A DNA stretch of 64,000 nt from assembly GCA_964469215.1 (NCBI GenBank), contig CAYXYB010000001.1:310001-374000 (forward strand), given 5' to 3'. The position numbers and the translations under genes were made by a program. The number at the start of each line of letters is the position of its first letter. The stretch's first letter is position 1. The stretch comes from SKPS01 sp964469215. Its GTDB lineage: Bacteria > Bacteroidota > Bacteroidia > Bacteroidales > SKPS01. The notes below the pieces were generated by a model. The model saw only the letters and a list, made by a program, of their open reading frames with translations, searched no databases and was not told the origin of the DNA. Below are positions 34,065 through 45,500 of this stretch, one piece after another.

Positions 34065-37000
34065 ATGCGGGTAAAAAATATTATTGTACAATATCTGCCA
34101 TTTTTTGCTGCAGCCATAATTTATACCAATTTGCTGCAGGCTCAGAAACATTCTGCAATAACCTTTGAAAGGATATCAACAGATATGATCCGTTATGAAA
34201 AAGGTTTATCACAAAACACTGTACAGTGCATGATGCAGGATAGGTTTGGTTTCATGTGGTTTGGCACATGGGATGGCCTGAACAAGTATGATGGGTATAC
34301 TTTTACCGTATGGAATGAGGAGAATGGCCTCAGCAACCAGAACATACAGGCTTTGCTCGAGGATCGTGAAGGACTTATCTGGATTGGAACTGAGGATGGC
34401 CTGAATGTGTATGACAGAAGCAAAGACAAGATAACAATCTACAGAAATGACCACAGAACAGAAAATTCGATCGTTCATAACAGGATAAGGTCATTGTGTC
34501 TTGACAGGAACGGTGACATATGGATAGGTACCAACAGGGGTATCTCGGTATTCCGGAAGAAACTGAACAGGTTCGAGAATTACAAACATGATATCAATAG
34601 CAGCGGAAGTTTGATAAACAACTGGGTAAATAAGGTATTCTGCGACGATGCCGGGAATATCTGGATAGGAACATATAGAGGCCTGGAGAAGTTCGATCAG
34701 TTGAAAAAGCGTTTTATCCATTTTAACCGTTCAACCGGATGGGATATGATAGCCATGCAGTCAGTCTATTCAATAACACAGGACAGCACAAAAAACCTGT
34801 GGATAGGAACCCCAACAGGCATTTTCAGAATAGATTCCGGCAAAGACTTCTGCCAAAAGATTGAACTCCTTAATATACCACAAAATGGCAATGGTGAGAT
34901 AACGGTTTCGAATATGCTTTTCGACGAGATGGGCCATTTATGGATAGGGACTACAAGGCATGGCATCATAGCTTATAATCCTGTAAACAACGAGGCTGTG
35001 TTACTCCGGAATGAGAAGGAAAACCATTTGAGTTTGAGCAGCGACCAGGTTTATTCTCTTTTTGCAGACGAGGCCGGAGTAATCTGGATCGGGACTTTCA
35101 GCGGGTTAAACAAATATGACAGAAATTCCAGCAAATTCAGGCATTACAGGCAGACTTCAGACAATTCCCAGAGTTTGCTGAGCGATGTGATATTCAGTTT
35201 TTTTGAGGATGAGGATGGTATTATCTGGATAGGAACAGATAAGGGAATAAGTCTGTTTCGTTCACAAGATCAAACATATAGTCTTTTAAAGAACAGCAAA
35301 GGGATTAATACACCTTTAATACAGGGCTTGGTAAGAACCTTTTTAAAAGACAGGGAAGGTAATATCTGGATAGGCTCTTCGGGGGGCTTAACCCGCTATG
35401 ATCCGGTGAATGCCAGACTTAAGCAATACGTATCTGCCGGAGCTCCTGGCAATTCATTGGTAAACAATTACGTCAGGAAAATTGTGGAAGACCATTCAGG
35501 AATGCTGTGGATTGCCACGGAAATGGGGTTAAGCAGGTTTGACAAAAAACGGGAGGTCTTTATCAATTATCAGAATGAAGACAACAACAATTATTCTCTT
35601 CCTGACAACAATGTTTTTGACCTTCATGTTGACAGAGACGGCAGGTTATGGGTGGCTACCGGAGGTGGTTTCTGTTGGTATGATCATGTCAGGCAAAGGT
35701 TTTATCAAGCAGTAAATGATAGTGAGAATCTTCTCACAGACAACCAGAAGAGAATTGCAGGGATTTACGAGGCTCCTGATGGTATCTTCTGGCTTGGAAC
35801 CATGGGGGGAGGCTTAATGCGACTGGATTTCAGAACAGGGAAATATAAATTCTATATTGAACGTGATGGCCTTCCGAACAATGTTGTATACAAGGTAGTT
35901 GATGATATGACCGGAAACCTATGGGTGCCTACAAACCGTGGACTTGCAAGATTCAACATAGCTAATGAGAGCTTTGTGACATATGGGGTCAAAGATGGTG
36001 TTCAGAGCAATGAGTTTAATCTCGGGGCGGCTTATAGGACAAGGGATGGACGTATATTTTTGGGTGGGATGAATGGGTTCAACTCTTTCTATCCTGATGA
36101 AATACGTAAAAATACAAAACCGGCACGTATTGCTGTTACCGGGTTTTATATTTTTGACAAGCTCATGAAGAGAGAACTCTTTGATGGAGATACCATCAGG
36201 TTGAAGTATAGTGAGAATTTCTTTGCATTCAGTTTTTCAGCACTTGATTTTGCAAACCCATCAAAGAATCAATACAAATATTATTTACAGAATTTCGAGA
36301 AAGGATGGGTAACCACAGATGCTTACAACAGAAGTGCCGGTTATACAAATGTGCCACCCGGCCGATATGTTTTCAGGATTAAAGGATCAAACAACGATGG
36401 AATATGGAATGATAAGGGAATCTGCGTTACCCTTATTATTGTTCCACCATGGTATGCTACATGGGCTTTCAGGTTTGGTGGAGGAGCAGGAGCTGCAGTT
36501 CTGATATTTTTCGTGGTGATGATGCGTATTCGTCAGATGCAAAGGAAACACAGGGTTGAAAAGCAATTCCTTAAGATGGAAAGGCAATATTCTGATCTTG
36601 AACAAAAGGCTCTCAGACTTCAGATGAATCCCCATTTTATTTTCAATACTCTTAACTCTATCCAGAGTTATATGATCAGTAATGAATCAGAAAAAGCAGT
36701 TGATTTTCTTGCCAAGTTTGCCCGGCTTATGCGGCAGGTTCTTGCAAACAGCCGTGAGTCATTTATTCCTGTTAAGGAAGAGATTACAGCCCTGGAATAT
36801 TATCTTGAAATAGAGCAGTTACGGTTTGAGGATAAGTTCAAATACGAGATAATAATTGATTCTGCAATCGACGATGATTTCACAGGCATACCCCCAATGG
36901 TGATCCAGCCATACGTTGAGAATGCTATTATACATGGATTGCTCTACAAGGAGGGAAAGGGGAGAGTAACAATTAGCCTGGAGCTTCGGCCGGACTATAT

Positions 37001-37232
37001 TTTCTGTGTGGTTGAAGATAATGGAGTAGGGAGGACAAAAGCTTTTGAGATGGCTCGCGAATCGGGCCTGGAACGAAAGTCAAGCGGCATGATAATAACC
37101 CGCCAACGCCTCGAGATACTGAACCGTAATGAAGGTGATGAGCTTAAGGTTGTGGTGGTTGATAAAACTGATAATGAAGGACTGCCCTCCGGTACAAGGG
37201 TTGAGATCAAAATGCCGTTCATTAATATTTAA
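34065..37232 (+). CDS. beta-propeller sensor histidine kinase (Reg_prop / Y_Y_Y / His_kinase)
   Basis: 1055 residues from ATG 34065 (AGAGAAG upstream; GTG 34029 and ATG 34032 are alternatives). Signal peptide to LLQAQ. Twelve or more Reg_prop repeats (about 30-700) with D-x-x-G-x-(I/M)-W-(I/F)-G-T form two periplasmic propellers. A Y_Y_Y domain follows (about 710-785), one transmembrane helix (about 800-820), and a cytoplasmic His_kinase domain with MNPHFIFNTLNSI and an ATPase lid (IQPYVENAIIHGL). Unlike hybrid HTCS proteins it has no receiver or AraC domain; the LytTR regulator is the next gene. It probably senses a periplasmic ligand such as a glycan. Confidence 0.92.
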   Translation: MRVKNIIVQYLPFFAAAIIYTNLLQAQKHSAITFERISTDMIRYEKGLSQNTVQCMMQDRFGFMWFGTWDGLNKYDGYTFTVWNEENGLSNQNIQALLEDREGLIWIGTEDGLNVYDRSKDKITIYRNDHRTENSIVHNRIRSLCLDRNGDIWIGTNRGISVFRKKLNRFENYKHDINSSGSLINNWVNKVFCDDAGNIWIGTYRGLEKFDQLKKRFIHFNRSTGWDMIAMQSVYSITQDSTKNLWIGTPTGIFRIDSGKDFCQKIELLNIPQNGNGEITVSNMLFDEMGHLWIGTTRHGIIAYNPVNNEAVLLRNEKENHLSLSSDQVYSLFADEAGVIWIGTFSGLNKYDRNSSKFRHYRQTSDNSQSLLSDVIFSFFEDEDGIIWIGTDKGISLFRSQDQTYSLLKNSKGINTPLIQGLVRTFLKDREGNIWIGSSGGLTRYDPVNARLKQYVSAGAPGNSLVNNYVRKIVEDHSGMLWIATEMGLSRFDKKREVFINYQNEDNNNYSLPDNNVFDLHVDRDGRLWVATGGGFCWYDHVRQRFYQAVNDSENLLTDNQKRIAGIYEAPDGIFWLGTMGGGLMRLDFRTGKYKFYIERDGLPNNVVYKVVDDMTGNLWVPTNRGLARFNIANESFVTYGVKDGVQSNEFNLGAAYRTRDGRIFLGGMNGFNSFYPDEIRKNTKPARIAVTGFYIFDKLMKRELFDGDTIRLKYSENFFAFSFSALDFANPSKNQYKYYLQNFEKGWVTTDAYNRSAGYTNVPPGRYVFRIKGSNNDGIWNDKGICVTLIIVPPWYATWAFRFGGGAGAAVLIFFVVMMRIRQMQRKHRVEKQFLKMERQYSDLEQKALRLQMNPHFIFNTLNSIQSYMISNESEKAVDFLAKFARLMRQVLANSRESFIPVKEEITALEYYLEIEQLRFEDKFKYEIIIDSAIDDDFTGIPPMVIQPYVENAIIHGLLYKEGKGRVTISLELRPDYIFCVVEDNGVGRTKAFEMARESGLERKSSGMIITRQRLEILNRNEGDELKVVVVDKTDNEGLPSGTRVEIKMPFINI

Positions 37233-37265
37233 TTAACTTTGATGCAACATAAATAATTAGAAACA

Positions 37266-38018
37266 ATGAAAATAAAAGCCTTGATAATTGACGATGAGCG
37301 GCGGAGCCGTGACACACTCCGGGGAATGCTTGAAAAGTATTGCGATGATGTTGAAGTACTTGGAGAAGCTGACGGGATGAGAACAGGTATTGAAGGTATA
37401 AGAAAACTAAATCCGGATGTGGTTTTTCTCGATATACAGATGCCTGACGGTAGCGGATTCAGGTTGCTGGAGTTGCTAGATGAGATCAATTTTGAGGTGA
37501 TATTCACAACAGCTTACGATCAGTTTGCTATCAAAGCAATTAGGTACAGTGCACTAGACTATCTGCTGAAACCAATTGTTCCTGCCGAACTAAAAAATGC
37601 CGTATCGAAGGTTGAAAGGAAAAAGAGTGACGGGACCATAAACAGGCATATCAAGGTTCTGCTTGAGAACCTGAAAGACAATAATCAAGCCTCAAAACGC
37701 ATAGTTCTTTCCACCTCAGAAGGTATGCACATTATTGATATCAGGGATATAATACGATGTGAATCAGACGACTATTACACACGTTTTTTTATCCGTGACA
37801 GAAAACCGATTTTAGTATCGAAAACACTTAAGGAGCACGAAGAGATGCTGGGTGAGTATGGATTTATACGGCCGCACAAATCGCATCTTGTAAACATCAG
37901 TTATATAAAATCTTTTATCAAAACTGATGGAGGATATATTCTTCTGAACGATGGAACTACTGTTCCGGTATCACGCAGAAAAAGGGAAAAGACAATCCAG
38001 GAATTATCACATCTCTGA
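37266..38018 (+). CDS. LytTR-family response regulator
   Basis: 250 residues. Receiver IIDDERRSRD, phospho-acceptor Asp in VFLDIQMPDGSGF and Lys in YLLKPIVP; LytTR domain from about 145 with IIRCESDDYYTRF and FIRPHKSHLVN. It begins 33 bp after the propeller sensor kinase and is its likely partner. The following 200 bp (38019-38220) holds no gene. Confidence 0.94.
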   Translation: MKIKALIIDDERRSRDTLRGMLEKYCDDVEVLGEADGMRTGIEGIRKLNPDVVFLDIQMPDGSGFRLLELLDEINFEVIFTTAYDQFAIKAIRYSALDYLLKPIVPAELKNAVSKVERKKSDGTINRHIKVLLENLKDNNQASKRIVLSTSEGMHIIDIRDIIRCESDDYYTRFFIRDRKPILVSKTLKEHEEMLGEYGFIRPHKSHLVNISYIKSFIKTDGGYILLNDGTTVPVSRRKREKTIQELSHL

Positions 38019-38220
38019 GTAATTGTACACCTCTGTTTACCCGCTTACTGCTTTACCCTTACCGATAACTGTTCAGGGTAGTGTGATTATCGTGTTAATC
38101 ATTTACTTTTACACTGGCTCTTTAATTTATTAAAATATTATTTTTGAAGAGTCAGCTAATCATTTTGTTGCTTCAATTCAGCCTTTTTTACTATTTTAGC
38201 CAACGAAAAAGAACAGTATC

Positions 38221-38703
38221 ATGGACAGTGAACTTTTATTTATACTGATTATCATCCTTACAGTGGTAATAAACATTGTAAAGGTAGTGAAGAAGAAGAA
38301 AGCACAATTGCCAAAGGTCACACAGCCGGAGCCTGCTGAAAAAAGCGGCGAAGGTGACTGGCAAAAAATGCTTCGCGATTTGCTTGGTGAAACGGAATCA
38401 AAACCTAAGCCTGTCAGTTTTGAAGAGGAAGACCAATTGGAATCTCTGGAAACACTGGAAACACTGGAGCCTCTTGGGGGGTACATCCGGGACAATATAC
38501 CCTATAGTTTTGAGGAACCCGAATACTCCCGTTCAACCATCAGTGATGAAGTATTTGATGTTCAGTCGGCAATATCAGCGGTTCCCGAAACAAACTTGTC
38601 AAAGGCTACGGTTCCGGCTTCCTTTGTTCACGGAAATCTGAAAGACTTTAACATACGAAAGGCTGTTATTTACAGTACAATACTTAACAGACCTTATAAT
38701 TGA
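38221..38703 (+). CDS. single-span membrane protein of unknown function
   Basis: 160 residues. An N-terminal transmembrane helix (LLFILIIILTVVINIVKVV) is followed by a KKKK stretch and an acidic, Glu/Pro/Ser-rich cytoplasmic tail with no known fold (EEDQLESLETLETLEPLGG). The last 25 residues (NLKDFNIRKAVIYSTILNRPYN) have the form of a conserved terminal helix common in small Bacteroidetes membrane proteins. It is monocistronic. Confidence 0.6.
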   Translation: MDSELLFILIIILTVVINIVKVVKKKKAQLPKVTQPEPAEKSGEGDWQKMLRDLLGETESKPKPVSFEEEDQLESLETLETLEPLGGYIRDNIPYSFEEPEYSRSTISDEVFDVQSAISAVPETNLSKATVPASFVHGNLKDFNIRKAVIYSTILNRPYN

Positions 38704-38823
38704 AGCCCAACGTTTAAGCAAACATCATGAAAATATTTTTAAATGCAAATGGATTTATTTTTAAATTTACGCCCTTTTTAGTCAAAATCATAACCGTAAT
38801 ATTATCACATAAATTAACCAAAT

Positions 38824-41800
38824 ATGTTTCAGAAATTCTTATTGACCACAGCACTACTACTAGCATCGACCATGCTGGTTTTCTCGCAGGCGGGATCATT
38901 AAAAGGCAAGGTTACCAACAAGGACACCAAGGAGCCTATTCCTTTTGCCAACATTGTTGTTGAGTCCGGCGGGCAAATGGTTAGCGGAGGCACATCCGAT
39001 TTTCAGGGTGAGTATCACATTCGCCCTATCAATCCCGGGACTTATGACATCACAATCAGTTATGTAGGTTTTGAGCCGCAGAAGATTAGGGGGGTGATCA
39101 TCAGAAGCGGGCAGGTTGTATTTTATAATATTGAGATGAAACCTACCTCGACAGTAATGTCCACCTTTGTTGTCACTGATTATGCTGTTCCTCTGATAGA
39201 TGCGGACCAGACACAATCGGGATCAACTCTCACTTCTGAGGAGATAAAGAAGATGCCGGGAAGGTCGGCCGCATCTGTTGCAGCTACTGTTGGGGGTGTA
39301 TTTACAGACGAGAACGGTAATATTGGTGGTATCCGCGGTCAGCGTGCCAGCGGTACAGTAACGTATGTTGATGGTGTCAGGGTTGTTGGATCCAGTAGTG
39401 TTCCCCAGGCTGCAATTGACCAGGTAACTGTAATTACAGGAGGTTTACCTGCAATGTATGGTGATGCTACCGGTGGTGTCATCAACATCACAACCAAAGG
39501 ACCTTCGAGGCTGTTTGGTGCCGGTATTGAAATTGTTTCATCACAGCTTACAGACGCTTACGGATATAACCTTCTTGGCTTCAATCTTCAGGGCCCTATT
39601 CTTACAAAAACAGAGAATGGTGTAACCAGATCAGTAATGGGATACTTCATTTCGGGTGAGCTGTCATATGTAAAAGATGATGCTCCTGCAGCAGGTGGTA
39701 CCTGGACAGTAAATCCCGATACTCTCCCGTATTTGCAAAAGAACCCCCTAAGACCTTCAGGTACCGGCTTCGGAGCCTTCCCGAATTCTCAGTATATCCG
39801 CAAAAGCGAAATGGTCAATATAAAAACCAATGAATATAACAGCAGTTACGGGGCAAGCTTCTCGGGCAAGTTGGATCTCAGGGTATCAAATACTGCCAAC
39901 CTGTCTGTTGGGGCGAGATGGAACTATAGTGATGCTGATGCCTGGTCCAGAGGTTCTGCGATGTTTAATCCCAATACCCGTGGACATAGTACATTTAGCG
40001 AATACAGTTTCTTTGGAAGGTATACCCAAAGGTTTGAAAGCGGCCAGCAAAGCGGAGCTCTTATAAAAAACCTGTATTATACCATAAATGCAAATTTTAC
40101 AAGAACCACTGCAAAGAATAATCACCGTGACCATGGCGATGATGTTTTCAAGTACGGTTATGTAGGCCAGTTCAAGACATATAAAGCCAATTCTTATGAG
40201 TATGGGAGTGATACTGTTGCGGGATTATCAGGTGTATGGATTCATAATGGTTTTGCTGATACAATGTATTCATTTCAGAGCAGTTCCACAAATCCCCTGC
40301 TTTCTAACTACACCCAGCAATACTATGATCAGTACACTCTTTACCCCGGCTATCCACGGAACTATATTATGGTTCAGGCAGGCCAGGGGTTGCTGAATGG
40401 TGATGGACCCGCCTCAGTTTATGGTCTTTACCCGAATACAGGAAGCCCTTACGGTACGTACAGCAAAGTGTTTAATACCCAGATAGGTGTTTCGGCACAT
40501 GCTTCCGCTGACATTGGGAACCATTCATTGAAGTTCGGGTTACAGTATGAACAAAGGATCGACAGAGCTTACAGCCTTGCCCCTGTTGGACTTTGGACAG
40601 TCATGAGGCAATATGCCAACTGGCATATCAGGGAACTCGACCTGAACAATCCCATTCTTATAAAGGATGCATTGGGAATATTCCAGGATACCATTAACTA
40701 TAACAGGTTACTCGATAAGAACTCCCAATTCCTGTTCGACCGGAATCTAAGAGCAGATCAGAATTACGGAGAACTTGACTGGATAGATGTTGACAATCTT
40801 GATCCTTCAATCTTCAAAGTTGAATGGTTCAGTGCCGATGAGTTGCTCAGATCCGGAAGCAATGCACTTGTAGCCTATTACGGGTTTGATCACACCGGTA
40901 AGATTCTTGACTACAAACCAAGCCTTAATGATTTCTTCAACAAGAAAGATCCAGTTTATGACCGGTATTTTACCCGTCCGATACCTGCTTCTGAACCTAT
41001 ATACATGGCCGGGTACATAGAAGACAAATTTGCATTCCGTGACCTCATCTTCAATATTGGTCTCCGCATTGACAGATACGATGCCAATCAGAAGGTACTA
41101 AGGGATCCTTATCTCCTTTACAATGCGAGAACTGTTGCTGAAGTTACTGAACTTGACGGAGTTAAGAAGGACCACCCTGCTACAATGGGCCCTGATTATG
41201 TTGTTTATGTTAACGACATCAAAAACCCTAAGGAAGTTTTAGGTTATCGTGATGGAAGCACCTGGTACAACTCTGATGGAGTTGAAGTTGTTGACCCGAA
41301 AGTTCTTGAGTCTGCAACCGGCATTGCACCATATCTGCTGAATCCTGATCAGGAAAACATCAATGAAACTGCATTTAAGGATTACGAACCACAAACAAAT
41401 TTCCTCCCTCGCATTTCATTCTCATTCCCTATTTCTGACGAGGCTCTCTTCTTTGCACATTATGATGTACTGACAAAAAGGCCTACTTACGGAGACAGGA
41501 TGAATCCAATAGAATACCTCTTCATTAACAACTTTGGCAGCAGTTCTATCAACAATCCCAATCTTCTGCCTGAAAAGACGGTAGATTATGAGTTAGGCTT
41601 CCAGCAGAAACTAAACAACAGTTCATCAATTAAGCTCTCTGCTTTTTACCGTGAGATGAGAGATCTTGTCCAGGCATATCGGTTTTCAGGAGCTTACCCG
41701 GTTAGCTACTATTCTTATAACAATATTGACTTTGGTACAGTTAAAGGATATACTATAATGTACGACCTCAGGAGGAGTGCAAATATATGGATCAAGGCAA

Positions 41801-42477
41801 GTTATACAATGCAGTTTGCTGATGGCACAGGTTCAAGTGAGGAGTCGGCTTCTGCACTTATCAGGTCAGGGCAGCCAAATCTCAGGACAACCAACCCTCT
41901 GTCATTTGACCGCAGACATGCCATTCAGGCAGTTGTTGATTACAGGTTTTCTCAGGGACGGGCGTATAATGGCCCTGTATTTACAAGGAAATTATCTGAC
42001 GGAACTGAAAGAACCATAAAGATACTTGAAGGAACAGGAGTAAACTTCACTTTCCGCGGTGGATCGGGTGTTCCATACAGCAAATCGAGCACCGTATATG
42101 CATCACTGGTTGGTGGAGGAGCAATTTTGCAGGGTTCGCTAAACGGATCCAGGCTACCATGGCAGTTTGCAATAGATGCACGTGCCGACAGGGATATCCT
42201 GCTTACTCTTGGTGAAGGTGACAAGAAGAAAGAGATTTATATGAATGTTTATGTTCAGGTGCTTAATGTACTCAACACTAAAAATGTGATGGGCGTGTAC
42301 CGTGCTACCGGTAACCCGGATGACGACGGATATCTTGCTGCTGCTGAGTGGCAGACACAGATCAATGAACAGAATGACCCGCAGGCGTATCGTGACCTTT
42401 ATTCAATTGCTGTGAACAATCCATACAATTATTCGTTGCCTCGCAGAATAAGGATAGGGGTAATGATAAGTCTCTGA
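38824..42477 (+). CDS. TonB-dependent receptor with carboxypeptidase-like regulatory domain
   Basis: 1217 residues. Signal peptide to VFSQA (about 22); a carboxypeptidase-regulatory-like domain (LKGKVTNKDTKEPIPFANIVV, about 27-105); the plug domain (TSEEIKKMPGRSAASVAATVGGV, GGLPAMYGDATGGVINITTKG); and a barrel of about 900 residues ending in RRIRIGVMISL. It has no SusD partner, so it is not a canonical Sus pair. It is the first gene of a triplet with a large exported protein and a PorV/PorQ-like protein. The substrate is unknown. Confidence 0.9.
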   Translation: MFQKFLLTTALLLASTMLVFSQAGSLKGKVTNKDTKEPIPFANIVVESGGQMVSGGTSDFQGEYHIRPINPGTYDITISYVGFEPQKIRGVIIRSGQVVFYNIEMKPTSTVMSTFVVTDYAVPLIDADQTQSGSTLTSEEIKKMPGRSAASVAATVGGVFTDENGNIGGIRGQRASGTVTYVDGVRVVGSSSVPQAAIDQVTVITGGLPAMYGDATGGVINITTKGPSRLFGAGIEIVSSQLTDAYGYNLLGFNLQGPILTKTENGVTRSVMGYFISGELSYVKDDAPAAGGTWTVNPDTLPYLQKNPLRPSGTGFGAFPNSQYIRKSEMVNIKTNEYNSSYGASFSGKLDLRVSNTANLSVGARWNYSDADAWSRGSAMFNPNTRGHSTFSEYSFFGRYTQRFESGQQSGALIKNLYYTINANFTRTTAKNNHRDHGDDVFKYGYVGQFKTYKANSYEYGSDTVAGLSGVWIHNGFADTMYSFQSSSTNPLLSNYTQQYYDQYTLYPGYPRNYIMVQAGQGLLNGDGPASVYGLYPNTGSPYGTYSKVFNTQIGVSAHASADIGNHSLKFGLQYEQRIDRAYSLAPVGLWTVMRQYANWHIRELDLNNPILIKDALGIFQDTINYNRLLDKNSQFLFDRNLRADQNYGELDWIDVDNLDPSIFKVEWFSADELLRSGSNALVAYYGFDHTGKILDYKPSLNDFFNKKDPVYDRYFTRPIPASEPIYMAGYIEDKFAFRDLIFNIGLRIDRYDANQKVLRDPYLLYNARTVAEVTELDGVKKDHPATMGPDYVVYVNDIKNPKEVLGYRDGSTWYNSDGVEVVDPKVLESATGIAPYLLNPDQENINETAFKDYEPQTNFLPRISFSFPISDEALFFAHYDVLTKRPTYGDRMNPIEYLFINNFGSSSINNPNLLPEKTVDYELGFQQKLNNSSSIKLSAFYREMRDLVQAYRFSGAYPVSYYSYNNIDFGTVKGYTIMYDLRRSANIWIKASYTMQFADGTGSSEESASALIRSGQPNLRTTNPLSFDRRHAIQAVVDYRFSQGRAYNGPVFTRKLSDGTERTIKILEGTGVNFTFRGGSGVPYSKSSTVYASLVGGGAILQGSLNGSRLPWQFAIDARADRDILLTLGEGDKKKEIYMNVYVQVLNVLNTKNVMGVYRATGNPDDDGYLAAAEWQTQINEQNDPQAYRDLYSIAVNNPYNYSLPRRIRIGVMISL

Positions 42478-42542
42478 TGCTGCTGACATAATTGAAACAG
42501 AAAGTGAAAACAACAAGAATAACAGAAACAAACAATAATATT

Positions 42543-45500
42543 ATGAGAAACAGAATTCGTTATCTGCTGGCAGTGATGGCTGCGATGTTTATTTCTACAG
42601 CCCTTCATGCAGACAAAGTACCCGGTATATTCTCTTCACCCGGGGGGAACATGAAGATTGCCTCCGGATGTTTGCCGGCTACCAGTGACACCGAACTGGA
42701 TATTAACAATGTGCGGGCAAGGATAAATACCGGGGGTGACATGTGGTGGGATCTTCAGGGCGAAGCTCAATATGAAATACCCAAAGGTTCAAAAAAAACA
42801 GCCATGTTTTCAGCGGCGTTATGGATTGGTGGCCTTGACATAAACCAGCAGCTGAAGCTAGCCGCATTGCGCTACAGGCAGGTTGGGAACGATTACTGGC
42901 CCGGCCCCCTTACGATTGATGGTTCAGCTGCAATTGATGCACAGACTTGTGTTGACTGGGACAGGCACTTTGTGATCACCAGGGCAGAAGTAGCCGAATT
43001 CCTTGCACATGTTGATGATGCCACAGGTCAGTTTGTAGCCACTGAGGATTATCCCGCACCACCAAAGATCATCCAGGAATGGCCATGGGAAGGAAACACT
43101 GCAAAAGGCCAGTCACCTTACCTTGCTCCCTTCTTCGACAGGAATCAGAATGGCGTTTATGAATGGCAGCTCGGAGATTACCCATATTACGATTTCGATC
43201 ACACTAATGCATTATGCAAGTCTGACATGCAAACCATTGAGACGGACAGTAGCATCAGTTTTGGCGGCAGGCTTGCTGACCAGATCCTCAAAGGGGATAA
43301 AACCATATGGTGGATTTTTAATGATAAAGGGAACATCCATACTGAAACGAAGGGTGAACCAATTGGCCTTGAGATCCGGGCACAGGCGTTCGGGTTTACT
43401 ACCACAGACGAAATAAATGACATGACTTTTTATTCATACGAGATCATTAACCGTTCTACTTTCCGCCTTACAGAAACCTATTTCTCACAGTGGGTAGATA
43501 CTGATATTGGATTTGCCTATGATGACTATGTTGGTTGTGATGTTATGAGGGGTCTGGGTTATAGCTACAATGGAACCGATATTGACGGCAGTGGCCAGAT
43601 ATGGGCATACGGAGCAAATCCACCTGCTGCAGGTGTTGACTTCTTCCAGGGCCCGTATATGGATCCGGATGGTATCGATAACCCCAAATATACGATGGTA
43701 CATGTAATAGACTCTATTACAGGTGATACTTTATCGTCCACCAAGACTCAGATATGTGATGTCAGCATCAATGGAGTTAATTTCGGTGATACTATAATAG
43801 ATAATGAGCGTTTTGGAATGAGAAGATTCGTATACCATAATAATACTGGTGGTACTGCTTCCTATATGACCGATCCGGAATTTGCCATACAGTACTACAA
43901 TTATTTGCGTGGTATCTGGAAAGACGGCACCAAGATGCTTTATGGAGGTAATGCACATCAGAGTTCCGGAGCATACGGCCCTGAATGTGACTTCATGTTC
44001 CCCGGTGACTCAGATCCATGTGACTGGGGAACGGGTGGTGTGGCACCAAGTACAAAGTACTGGACAGAACAGACTGCCGGTAACCAACCTTATGACCGCC
44101 GTTTTATGCAGTCTGCAGGACCCTTCACCCTTGAGTCAGGTGCTGTTAATTATATCACTGTAGGTATTCCATACGCTCGTGCAACTTCAGGTGGTGCGTG
44201 GGCTTCGGTTGAACTTCTGCGTATTGTTGACGACAAGTGCCAGAGACTCTTCGAAAACTGTTTTCAAATAGTTGAAGGCCCTGATGCTCCGGATCTGGTG
44301 GTCCAGGAATTAGACAAGGAACTTATATTATATCTCGTAAACAGGAAAGGCAATCCGAACTATTATGAAGACTATTCTGTATATGATCCTTCAATTGCTT
44401 TTCATGATACTGTCCCCTCACATCTTCGCGGAGATTCTTTGTATAGTTTCGAAGGATATCAGGTGTTCCAGGTCAGGGATGCTACTGTTACTGCTGCCGA
44501 TATTGAAAGGGGAGACGCTGACAAGATTAGACTTGTTGCCCAGTGTGACATTCAAAACGACATAACAAGGATAATAAACCATGAATACGATGGTTATCTC
44601 GGGCTCTATGTCCCCCGCGAAAAGGTGAACGGTGAAAATAAAGGGCTTTTCCATTCAATCAGAATTACAGAAGATAAATTTGCTTCGGGTGACAGGAGGC
44701 TCGTTAACCACAAAAAGTACTTTTTTATTGCAATAGCATATGCTCACAATGAATTCGAGCCTTATAAGATAGATCCATCGCTCCCTGAGGGATTGAGGGG
44801 ACAGAAGCTCCCATATCTTGCAAGTCGCAAAGACCAGAAAGGGCGTGCTATTGAACCAACTGAGGGTATTCCCCACATTACTGCACCTGAGGCTGGTGGA
44901 TCAAAGATAAATGCAAAATATGGCGATGGACCTGCAATTACACGGATTGAGGGCAATGGTAACGGTGGAATGGTTGTTGACCTTAACCCCAAAACCATTA
45001 ATAAAATCATGTCCGGCCTCCCCCACACTTCCAACAATCCGGAATACCTGCCCGGTCGAGGCCCGATTAACGTAAAGGTTATTGACCCGCTCAACGTAAA
45101 ACCGGGGAATTTCACTTTGGTATTCAATCCTATACCAAACATTGACACTACCAGGTGGGTTCTTTATTATGAATATAATGGCACTTATGACACTATCCAT
45201 TCCAAGGAGACTATCCAGTTTGCCAAGGAACAGCTCATTCGAAAACACAAAAAGGATGATCCGGAATATATCCTTCCTGATTATGGCATTGCAATCACAA
45301 TTGGGCAGGTGGCATTTCCAGGAGATGTGGAAAACGCCCCCAACAATGGAATGCTTGAGTCTTCAATAACTTTTGCCGACAGTTCCATTAGGTGGTTAAG
45401 CGGAGTTCCTGATGCAGAAACCAGAGGGCCATTTAACTGGATTCGTTCAGGCACTCTCGAAGATGCTTCAAATACAGAAAATAACGACTATATAGGACTT